This document shows, piece after piece, positions 1 to 4,970 of a stretch of 24,753 bases of DNA. Position numbers and translations under genes: made by a program. This DNA is from Verrucomicrobia bacterium SCGC AAA164-M04 (GTDB lineage Bacteria; Verrucomicrobiota; Verrucomicrobiae; Verrucomicrobiales; Akkermansiaceae), in assembly GCA_000383735.1 (NCBI GenBank), contig KB912132.1, forward strand, positions 1 through 24,753. Reading direction: 5' to 3'. The notes under the pieces were generated by a model, which saw only the letters and a list, made by a program, of their open reading frames with translations, was not told the DNA's origin and searched no databases. The stretch's first letter is position 1, and the number at the start of each line of letters is the position of its first letter.

Positions 1-1
1 A

Positions 2-184
2 GACGGGCAGAAAGAGCAGGAATCCAACTGGAAAGATGGGCAGATGGACGGAACATTGACTCTTTGGCATAAGAACGGAAAAAAGATGGCTCAAGGGACT
101 GCGAAAGGTGGCAAATCTATCTCTCGCCAGTTTTGGAACAGCAAAGGTGAAGAGGTTGATTCGATGGAAAAGGCAAAACAATAA
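2..184 (+). CDS. MORN-repeat (YwqK-like) protein, C-terminal fragment
   Basis: The frame is open from the window edge to a TAA at 182-184, giving the last 60 residues of a protein whose start lies outside the window. The visible part contains a MORN_2/YwqK-type repeat: DGQMDGTLTLWHKNGKKMAQG fits the pattern G-x-x-x-G-x-x-x-x-W/Y-x-x-x-G-K-K. Such repeats occur in proteins often annotated as YwqK-family antitoxins, but they are mainly structural beta-hairpins and the function cannot be read from this piece. The end of the gene is followed directly by a terminator-like hairpin, so it probably closes its own transcription unit. Confidence in coding is good and in the repeat family moderate. Confidence 0.6.
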   Translation, partial: DGQKEQESNWKDGQMDGTLTLWHKNGKKMAQGTAKGGKSISRQFWNSKGEEVDSMEKAKQ

Positions 185-208
185 GCCTTGCGCGTGTTAG
201 GCTTTTTA
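183..208 (+). terminator. Probable intrinsic terminator after the MORN gene
   Basis: A 6-bp inverted repeat, AAGCCT (183-188) and AGGCTT (199-204), is separated by a 10-nt loop and runs into a short T tract. It overlaps the stop codon of the upstream gene. The stem is short, so strength is uncertain. Confidence 0.45.
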
Positions 209-234
209 GCGTCACTTCCTGAACGCTCCCCACC

Positions 235-915
235 ATGCGCACGCTACTGCTATTTCTAAGCCTCTTTATCCTCACGGGATGCAAGGAGTCTACACAGCCG
301 AAAAACACCCCTCAGAAGCCGTCTGAGGCCCCTACAGAGGCTTCTGTGGAATGCATCACAGAGGAACACGTTGCGGCTGATTTCGCCAACCTCTTGGCAC
401 CGCTAATCGATCCCGCAAAGCTAGACACACTCAAAGGAAAACGAGCCGCCACACCACGATTGCGTAAAGCCTGTTACTGGCTCCAGATGGCTCATATATG
501 GGGCTTTGACATCGGTGAGGTCATTGTTCAAGTACACAGCGTAATAGGCTCATACGAGCCTAAGAGAGCTAAGGCGCAACGTGAGTCTCTTATCCGTAAC
601 AGAGTGATCCTAGAGCGCCTCGGATGCATAGATGAGGCCGGTATGATTAAGCTCAGAAAAGGGAACGCGCCAACCATCACGAAGGGGCCATACGCCGGCG
701 AGATTGTTACTGGTGACCACATTATACCGAGGTCCATCTGCCCGGAATTAGATAACGCTCTCTACAACCTTGAGATGATGCCGCTGACCTTGAACCAGAG
801 GAAGAGCGCAAAGATCGGACAAAGACAAATCGACTTAGCCAAACGGTGGAATGCCGATGGATTGCTCAGTGATGAAGGGCTTAAGGCTGTGTTGGAGGAG
901 GGTGAGGCTGAATGA
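235..915 (+). CDS. Lipoprotein with an HNH-like endonuclease domain
   Basis: This 226-aa protein starts with a lipoprotein signal: MRTLLLFLSLF followed by the lipobox L13-T-G-C16, so C16 should be lipidated and the protein anchored to a membrane on the non-cytoplasmic side. A low-complexity linker (about residues 17-40, rich in P, E, T and K) follows, then a helical region. At about 159-195 there is an HNH-like block: G160-D161-H162-I-I-P-R-S, then LDN (N174), YNLEMMPLTLN (N178, N187) and QRKSAKIG. The D-H ... N ... N-x-x-K layout is that of HNH nucleases that place the metal-binding DH before downstream Asn/Lys residues. An exported, lipid-anchored HNH nuclease is unusual; it could act on extracellular or periplasmic DNA, but this is inference. 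No cognate immunity gene is obvious next to it. Confidence 0.75.
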   Translation: MRTLLLFLSLFILTGCKESTQPKNTPQKPSEAPTEASVECITEEHVAADFANLLAPLIDPAKLDTLKGKRAATPRLRKACYWLQMAHIWGFDIGEVIVQVHSVIGSYEPKRAKAQRESLIRNRVILERLGCIDEAGMIKLRKGNAPTITKGPYAGEIVTGDHIIPRSICPELDNALYNLEMMPLTLNQRKSAKIGQRQIDLAKRWNADGLLSDEGLKAVLEEGEAE

Positions 916-918
916 GTT

Positions 919-946
919 GCTCACCCTTAATTGGGCGAGCGGTTTA
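919..946 (+). terminator. Hairpin downstream of the HNH lipoprotein gene
   Basis: GCTCACCC (919-926) pairs with GGGCGAGC (933-940) with one A/C mismatch around the loop TTAATT. The T-rich tail (GGTTTA) is weak. It sits between the convergent genes 235-915 and 955-1554. Its sequence closely resembles the terminator at 2597-2627. Confidence 0.45.
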
Positions 947-954
947 CCTGTTGG

Positions 955-1554
955 TTATCCCCAATTCGCCAACAATAACAGTGATAACAGTGATAACAGT
1001 ATGACTACAACAAAGATGACGACAGCCACATTTTCTGATTTTTTCGCGCAAAGCTCACATTTGTTGTAATAATCGGGATGCTCATATAGCATTTTAGCGT
1101 CAGTAGTCTCAAGTTTATCACTGGTAAATACTGGCTTTGAACACTTCGCGCATTTTCTTGTGACTAGTTCTGATAACAACTCAGTTAACTCTTCTTCGGC
1201 TATCTTGTTTTTAAATGTTGCTGCTTTGTTTTCAGCTATAATTGCTGCTGTTACAGAAGCCTGTTGAGTCAGAAAAGTGGCCTTAGCCACACTTAAAGCA
1301 CCCTTCATCTCCTCAGATGCGCCTGCTTTGCAAGGTCCGTAAAGACCATCAAGTTTAAACCATTCAATTTCTGACAAGCAGTGGTTGCATTTGGTGGCTT
1401 GTTTCTCAATTGGCTTAACGCAATACGGACACTTGGCCTTCGACGCATTCTCTTCCCGCCATTCACCCACCAACGGCACAAACTCTTCCAAGTCTATGTT
1501 CTCTGGCTTGTCACGGAGCTTCTCCATGACGCGTTCGTCGATGAGCCGAATCAT
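955..1554 (-). CDS. Double zinc-ribbon protein with C-terminal membrane anchor
   Basis: This is a 199-aa hypothetical protein. Two zinc-ribbon-like sites are visible: C42-P-Y-C45 with C56-N-H-C59 near the N-terminus, and C135-A-K-C138 with C166-E-L-C169 in the C-terminal half. Between them lies an Ala/Glu/Lys-rich, probably helical region (about 80-130). The last 22 or so residues (about 176-196, VVIFVVVILLSLLSLLLL) form one hydrophobic helix, so the protein should be tail-anchored with its ribbons in the cytoplasm. The DNA for the membrane helix carries a 9-bp tandem repeat (near 975-1000, unit AGTGATAAC), which encodes the LLS repeat. No catalytic motif is seen; zinc-ribbon proteins of this layout may bind nucleic acid or protein. 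An alternative start is Met10. Family not recognised. Confidence 0.7.
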   Translation of the reverse strand: MIRLIDERVMEKLRDKPENIDLEEFVPLVGEWREENASKAKCPYCVKPIEKQATKCNHCLSEIEWFKLDGLYGPCKAGASEEMKGALSVAKATFLTQQASVTAAIIAENKAATFKNKIAEEELTELLSELVTRKCAKCSKPVFTSDKLETTDAKMLYEHPDYYNKCELCAKKSENVAVVIFVVVILLSLLSLLLLANWG

Positions 1555-1621
1555 TAGGTCAAATGATTGATAGAGTCACACGCAATGACAAGGCAGAAGC
1601 TACTGCTCGCTTATCTGAACC

Positions 1622-2362
1622 CTAAAGAACTTGGCGAGAACGGCGCGCTGCAACCGCAAGTCCAGCTAGTGCCAGTAAAAGGCTTGTGGATGGCTCTGGA
1701 ATGCATAGCTCAGGTGCAAGCTCATTCGGACTTTGGCGGATTATATCCCAGACGTCGTCAAAGCCCCCCGCACCCCAACCGGGCGGCTTTACCCATTCGG
1801 TGGCTATGCCTTCGGAAAATCGCAAACCTAAAAAAATATCAACATTCTCCTCAAGCTCGCCGAAAACCAATGATTCAGGTGTAAGTGTTCCGCTAGAAAT
1901 ATTAACTGATACCCTTCCTTCTTCATCAGCACCGTCGGTTCCGAAAACCAAGCCAGAATCAAAAACAGCGAATCCTGTCGAACAAGCTAGAGAGCGTCCG
2001 CCGCCGACAACAACATAGATGTTCTGGCCGACTGGTCCGCCAACCGCCCCTTGTGGAATCGGTGCTGATCGGGAAAGTTCAAAGAACGCTTTGTTAACAC
2101 CTAACAAATCATTTTCGAAACTAGTCGGCCCATCTCCGAAGACACTAAAGCTGCTTCTAATTTCTTCTACTGAAGTTGGAACAACCTCAAAAGTCCCTAC
2201 AGCCGCATACCCTGCTCCTACGGCAATAGGTTGCTGAGCGTTATCGAAAATAGGGACAGCTGTATTATTAGCTTCAGGCACGTTCGTAAATGAAACGACG
2301 TATGCACTTGCGTTTGAAAATAACCCAATGGCCAATAAAAGAAGAGTCATGAGTATTTTCAT
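1622..2362 (-). CDS. PEP-CTERM sorting-domain protein
   Basis: This 246-aa exported protein starts with a Sec signal peptide (MKILMTLLLLAIGLFSNASA) and ends with a PEP-CTERM signal: PEPSTS, a hydrophobic stretch LLLALAGLAVAA and the basic end RRSRQVL. Such proteins are handled by the exosortase system in Gram-negative bacteria. The body (about 21-220) is a beta-rich, Gly/Ser/Val-rich extracellular region with no enzymatic motif that I recognise. A GTG at 2371 would add three residues; I prefer the ATG at 2362 because the signal peptide begins cleanly there. The start codon lies inside the left copy of the 104-bp direct repeat, so this gene shares its upstream region with the broken plus-strand gene at 2405-2533. 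No exosortase gene is visible in this window. Confidence 0.8.
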   Translation of the reverse strand: MKILMTLLLLAIGLFSNASAYVVSFTNVPEANNTAVPIFDNAQQPIAVGAGYAAVGTFEVVPTSVEEIRSSFSVFGDGPTSFENDLLGVNKAFFELSRSAPIPQGAVGGPVGQNIYVVVGGGRSLACSTGFAVFDSGLVFGTDGADEEGRVSVNISSGTLTPESLVFGELEENVDIFLGLRFSEGIATEWVKPPGWGAGGFDDVWDIIRQSPNELAPELCIPEPSTSLLLALAGLAVAARRSRQVL

Positions 2363-2459
2363 GGCCGCCACTCAAGCATATGGTGACGGCAGCCGAAGCT
2401 CAAAATGCCACAAGCACCCGCCCCAACCTACCGAGTCGAATACGAGCCATCTCGTGGCT
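2356..2459. repeat. 104-bp direct repeat, left copy
   Basis: This aligns without gaps to 3500-3603 (offset 1144 bp) with about 13 mismatches by eye, roughly 87% identity. It contains the PEP-CTERM start codon, the divergent intergenic region, and the first 18 codons of a DUF2188-like gene. Identity is highest over the coding part and ends abruptly after 2459. Confidence 0.85.
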
Positions 2460-2533
2460 GCTCACCAGCAGCAAATCACCTGCGTTGCGCCGGGCGTGTG
2501 AAAGTCATTTCTGAAACCAGAAACGCATTCTAA
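2405..2533 (+). pseudogene. Broken 5' copy of the DUF2188-like gene
   Basis: The first 18 codons (MPQAPAPTYRVEYEPSRG) match the start of the intact gene at 3549-3806 (MPQPPVPTYRVEYEPSRG). After this the sequence loses 7 nt relative to the intact copy, which shifts the frame, and homology ends within about 15 nt. The frame then runs through unrelated sequence to a TAA at 2531-2533, giving a chimeric 42-residue reading frame. I read it as a remnant of a duplication, not as a functional gene. Confidence 0.65.
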
Positions 2534-2596
2534 TTTCAAGGTGGGTGTCTCATCACCATCCCGGATGATGGTAAGCGGGATGGAACCTTGGCAGAG

Positions 2597-2627
2597 CCGC
2601 TCACCCGTAATTGGGTGGGCGGTTTTT
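2597..2627 (+). terminator. Strong intrinsic terminator, plus strand
   Basis: A 10-bp stem, CCGCTCACCC (2597-2606) with GGGTGGGCGG (2613-2622), one G-T pair, loop GTAATT, is followed by TTTTT. In this orientation it would stop transcription coming from the broken gene at 2405. It resembles the hairpin at 919-946 in sequence. Confidence 0.65.
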
Positions 2628-2643
2628 CTTTGTGGTGTATGCC

Positions 2644-2664
2644 TTATCGCAACGCCACGTTCAT
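2644..2664 (-). pseudogene. Stub of a fourth Nif11-type precursor gene
   Basis: After the third precursor gene the array spacer is repeated once more, almost unchanged (ACC-rich, then AAAAATCA, then ATGAACG), with the same 20-nt distance from stop to ATG. Immediately after ATGAACG the sequence departs from the family and stops after six codons (MNVALR). The unit period is also kept (251 nt from the previous ATG, against 250 and 257 nt for the others). This is therefore the 5' edge of another repeat unit, truncated by recombination. Confidence 0.65.
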
Positions 2665-2684
2665 TGATTTTTGGTTTTTTTGGG

Positions 2685-2915
2685 TTAACATCCACGTCTG
2701 CTTCTCCATCCACCAGCTACCACATCCAACTCGAAAGCAGTCAGCTCTTCGTCGGACTGTTGTAGCTCTTCCCAGCCAGTTTCTAGTTCTTCTTGGGTGA
2801 ATTCAAATCCGCTCTCTTTACCTAGTGCGACAAGGTCAGCACCGGCTTTTACTTTCTCCTGTAGGTCAGCGTTATCAGCTACTGCTTGGCGGAAGTTTGT
2901 CAGTGTTTCGTTCAT
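2685..2915 (-). CDS. Nif11-type RiPP precursor peptide, copy 3
   Basis: This 76-aa peptide matches the Nif11-like leader family: MNETLTNF start, helical segment DNADLQEKVKAGADL, the block LGKESGFEFTQEELE (31-45), an acidic stretch and FELDVVAGG (61-69). The double glycine G68-G69 is the expected leader-cleavage site and leaves the core WRSRRGC, seven residues ending in Cys76. In this copy the residues before the core differ from the others (LQQSDEELTA). It follows copy 2 by a 20-nt spacer that has no clear Shine-Dalgarno site. The longer reading frame (start at 2942) includes the spacer and is not preferred. No modification enzyme or transporter is visible in the window, so the product is unknown. 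Confidence 0.8.
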   Translation of the reverse strand: MNETLTNFRQAVADNADLQEKVKAGADLVALGKESGFEFTQEELETGWEELQQSDEELTAFELDVVAGGWRSRRGC

Positions 2916-2935
2916 TGATTTTTGGGGTTTTTGGG

Positions 2936-3172
2936 TTAGCACGTACCCTTGCCGTGACCACTTCCACCACCACTCACCACATCCAACTCAAAGTCAGTCA
3001 GGCCTTCATCGGATTCCTGTAGTTGTTCCCAGCTTGTTTCCAGCTCTTCTTGGGTGAACTCAAAGCCGCTCTCTTTGCCTAGTGCGACAAGGTCAGCACC
3101 AGCTTTTACCTTTTCTTGCAAGTCTGCGTTATCAGCTACTGCTTGGCGGAAGTTTGTTAGTGTTTCGTTCAT
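2936..3172 (-). CDS. Nif11-type RiPP precursor peptide, copy 2
   Basis: This 78-aa peptide has the same leader as its neighbours through residue 66, apart from S47 and Q50 in place of G and E. The cleavage motif is VVSGG (65-69), and the predicted core is GSGHGKGTC, nine residues rich in Gly and again ending in Cys78. The start at 3172 (MNETLTNF) is chosen because all copies share it at the same distance from the upstream stop; the longer reading frame upstream (to 3220) overlaps copy 1. The 19-nt spacer from copy 1 is A-rich and has no clear Shine-Dalgarno site. Likely cotranscribed with copies 1 and 3. Confidence 0.8.
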   Translation of the reverse strand: MNETLTNFRQAVADNADLQEKVKAGADLVALGKESGFEFTQEELETSWEQLQESDEGLTDFELDVVSGGGSGHGKGTC

Positions 3173-3191
3173 TGATTTTTGGGTTATTGGG

Positions 3192-3422
3192 TTAGCAGCT
3201 TCTCCTGCCGCGACCACCACCAGCTACCACATCCAACTCAAAGTCAGTGAGTCCTTCATCGGATTCCTGTAGTTCTTCCCAGCCGGTTTCTAGTTCTTCT
3301 TGGGTGAACTCAAAGCCGCTCTCTTTACCTAGTGCGACAAGGTCAGCACCGGCTTTTACTTTCTCCTGCAAGTCAGCGTTATCAGCTACTGCGTTTCTGA
3401 ATTTTGTAAGTGTCTCATTCAT
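3192..3422 (-). CDS. Nif11-type RiPP precursor peptide, copy 1 (first of array)
   Basis: This 76-aa peptide is the promoter-proximal copy. It has the leader MNETLTKFRN, LQEKVKAGADL, LGKESGFEFTQEELE and FELDVVAGG, with predicted cleavage after G69 and core GRGRRSC ending in Cys76. It differs from the other two near the N-terminus (K7 and N10 in place of N7 and Q10). Upstream of the ATG at 3422 there is an AGG about seven bases away, which may be a ribosome site, so the 10-residue longer frame (start 3452) is less likely. The promoter should lie in 3423-3500. The family is well known to be leader plus core, but which maturation enzymes act here is unknown. Confidence 0.8.
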   Translation of the reverse strand: MNETLTKFRNAVADNADLQEKVKAGADLVALGKESGFEFTQEELETGWEELQESDEGLTDFELDVVAGGGRGRRSC

Positions 3423-3499
3423 TTCTAGCCTATGACTATCAGCTAGGCGCATTAGGGGTCAAGCTTGGGGGCTTGTGGCTACCGAAGGGCGATGAATGT

Positions 3500-3603
3500 T
3501 TTTCATAGAATCCACTCAAGTATATAGTGATGTCAGCCGCAGCCCAAAATGCCACAACCACCCGTCCCAACCTACCGAGTCGAATACGAGCCATCCCGTG
3601 GCT
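3500..3603. repeat. 104-bp direct repeat, right copy
   Basis: This is the partner of 2356-2459. It contains the start of the intact DUF2188-like gene and, on the minus strand at 3506, an ATG AAA in the same place as the PEP-CTERM start codon. That minus-strand frame (MKN...) ends after 15 codons at 3459, consistent with the remnant of a duplicated divergent promoter region. Confidence 0.85.
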
Positions 3604-3806
3604 CGTGGCTGCTGACTGGCCCGGTGGGTGCCAAAGGTTGCCTTTACTATCAGACCGCCCGGGATGCCGCTGATTACGCTCGTTGGGATGCCCGTGACAC
3701 TGGTGGCACCATTGACGTGTTTGACCAACAGGGAAGACTCTTTAGGAGCATCGTTATTGAGCCTGCTAAGTTAGCAGATTCGGGCTTTGTTTTGCCGTCT
3801 GTTTGA
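3549..3806 (+). CDS. Small DUF2188-like protein
   Basis: This is an 85-aa protein. The pattern YRVEYEPSRGSWLL, then a run of short helix (QTARDAADYARWDAR), then GGTIDVFDQQGRLFRS resembles DUF2188-type small proteins, in which a beta strand with Trp is followed by an Ala/Arg helix and a strand with a D/G turn (DxxGR). The start is supported by the conserved duplicate of its first 18 codons at 2405. The family's function is not known. A broken second copy of its 5' end lies 1144 bp upstream, on the other side of the Nif11 array. The family assignment is by pattern only and moderate. Confidence 0.6.
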   Translation: MPQPPVPTYRVEYEPSRGSWLLTGPVGAKGCLYYQTARDAADYARWDARDTGGTIDVFDQQGRLFRSIVIEPAKLADSGFVLPSV

Positions 3807-3828
3807 GTGACTAGTTTGTGACCAGTTT
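3807..3828. repeat. 11-bp tandem repeat after the DUF2188-like gene
   Basis: GTGACTAGTTT (3807-3817) is followed at once by GTGACCAGTTT (3818-3828), one mismatch. It begins right after the stop codon. Its role is unknown. The rest of 3829-3951 is A/T-rich and I see no gene in it. Confidence 0.6.
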
Positions 3829-3951
3829 TTGTTAAAGAAACGCCCCGAAACAAGGCGAAAAGAGGATATTCTTAAATAGGAACATCAGTCACAATAACCT
3901 CCCTAACCATTGATTAATAAAGCTTTATCGGTTTTTTAGGATTTTCCGTGC

Positions 3952-3994
3952 AAGGTTTAGGAAACCCTTGTTCTATCCGTTGAACTACGGGAGC
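3952..3994 (-). pseudogene. 5' half of tRNA-Arg(CCT), 3' half missing
   Basis: Reading the minus strand from 3994, the sequence has the full 5' part of a tRNA: acceptor strand GCTCCCG, T8-A9, a D-stem GTTC/GAAC with an 8-nt loop containing GGA, and an anticodon arm AGGGT/ACCTT around the loop TTCCTAA, so anticodon CCT (Arg). After position 43 the sequence stops resembling a tRNA: there is no T-arm (no GGTTCRA) and no 3' acceptor strand CGGGAGC nearby. Every stem present pairs well (one G-T in the anticodon stem), so the loss of the 3' part looks recent. It sits exactly where accessory-type genes give way to ftsY. Confidence 0.75.
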
Positions 3995-4118
3995 GACTTG
4001 GGGGCTCATAGCGTGAACCTTCCTTAAGTGCAAGTGATCTCAGAAATCTTACTTATGCACAAGATCATCGCAATAAACCTTGGCATTTGGGTTAATTCCG
4101 AACAAGCATCCGCCCGCC

Positions 4119-4970
4119 ATGGCTGGTTTTTTTAAGAAACTCTTTAATAAGGTTACCAATAAAGCTGAGATAGACTGGGATGATCTGGAAGCCGATCTCA
4201 TCTCCGGTGATCTCGGCGTGAGGCTCTCACTCGAGATTGTTGAGGAGCTCAAAGAGCTTGGCCGAAAAATATCTGCCGATGATGTTGTGGAAACAACCCG
4301 TAACAAACTGGCTGGGCTTTTCCCGGTAGATGCATCAGCTCTCCAACCCCGGGCCGGAAGCAATCCCGCCGTTTTGTTGATCGTCGGCGTCAACGGCACT
4401 GGAAAGACCACCTCCACCGCTAAACTTGGCAACTTGCTGAAAAGCCAAGGGTATTCCGTCCTGATGGCTGCTGCAGACACTTTCCGAGCTGCTGCTGTCG
4501 AACAGCTAGTTCGTTGGGGCGAGCGACTTGACCTTCCCGTCGTCACTGGTGCTCACGAAGCAGATCCTTCCTCGGTTTGCTACCAAGCCCACCAAAAGGC
4601 GATTGCTGGCAACTACGACTTTCTCCTCTGCGACACTGCCGGGCGACTCCATACCCGTAATAACCTCATGGATGAACTTGCTAAAATTAAACGCACTATC
4701 AGTAAACAGGATGAGACTGCTCCACATGAAACTTTCCTCGTTGTCGACGCCTCCACCGGCGGAAACGCTCTTAATCAAGCCCGCGAATTTCAAAAAGCGG
4801 TTCCACTCAATGGGCTGATCCTCACTAAGCTCGACGGATCAGGTAAAGGCGGCGTTGCTGCCGCCATCCAAAAAGAACTCGGTATTACTCCGCGCTTCAT
4901 AGGCACCGGAGAAGAACCTGGGCGCTTCGAGCGTTTCAAACGCGAACGCTTCGTGGAGAAAATTCTTTAG
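4119..4970 (+). CDS. ftsY: Signal recognition particle receptor FtsY
   Basis: This 283-aa SRP GTPase is the membrane-side receptor that takes ribosome-nascent chain complexes from SRP to the Sec translocon. It has an N-domain four-helix region (about 1-75) and the GTPase G-domain with all motifs: GVNGTGKTT (G1, 90-98), DTFRAAAVEQL (G2, 120-130), DTAGR (G3, 172-176), TKLDG (G4, 236-240) and GTGEEPG closing motif (262-268). The long acidic A-domain seen in enterobacteria is absent, as in many phyla. I chose the ATG at 4119 (MAGFFKKLFNKV, an amphipathic start typical of FtsY), not the TTG at 4080. The stop overlaps that of the convergent transporter gene by four bases. Function is highly conserved; confidence high. 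Confidence 0.95.
   Translation: MAGFFKKLFNKVTNKAEIDWDDLEADLISGDLGVRLSLEIVEELKELGRKISADDVVETTRNKLAGLFPVDASALQPRAGSNPAVLLIVGVNGTGKTTSTAKLGNLLKSQGYSVLMAAADTFRAAAVEQLVRWGERLDLPVVTGAHEADPSSVCYQAHQKAIAGNYDFLLCDTAGRLHTRNNLMDELAKIKRTISKQDETAPHETFLVVDASTGGNALNQAREFQKAVPLNGLILTKLDGSGKGGVAAAIQKELGITPRFIGTGEEPGRFERFKRERFVEKIL

Noticed and set aside
2462..2713. Minus-strand 83-residue open frame ending in QVICCW
   Set aside because: Its start overlaps the third precursor gene in another frame, it has no leader or double Gly, and it crosses the terminator and the repeat junction. Most likely chance.
2685..3422. CRISPR-like array
   Set aside because: The roughly 250-bp periodicity comes from tandem genes; there are no short repeats with unique spacers.
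2797..3435. Repeated plus-strand open frames over the precursor array
   Set aside because: They repeat only because they are antisense to the tandem precursor genes; they have Ser/Ala-rich composition and no start signals.
3930..3994. Group I intron in tRNA-Arg(CCT)
   Set aside because: This tRNA is a known intron host in some bacteria, but no 3' half (T-arm, CGGGAGC) is found on the minus strand downstream and the break is after the anticodon stem, so truncation is simpler.
3462..4004. Shared CTTGGGGGCT near 3465 and 3997 as possible attachment sites
   Set aside because: Only about 10 bp are shared and neither site lies inside the tRNA half; too short to support an att pair.
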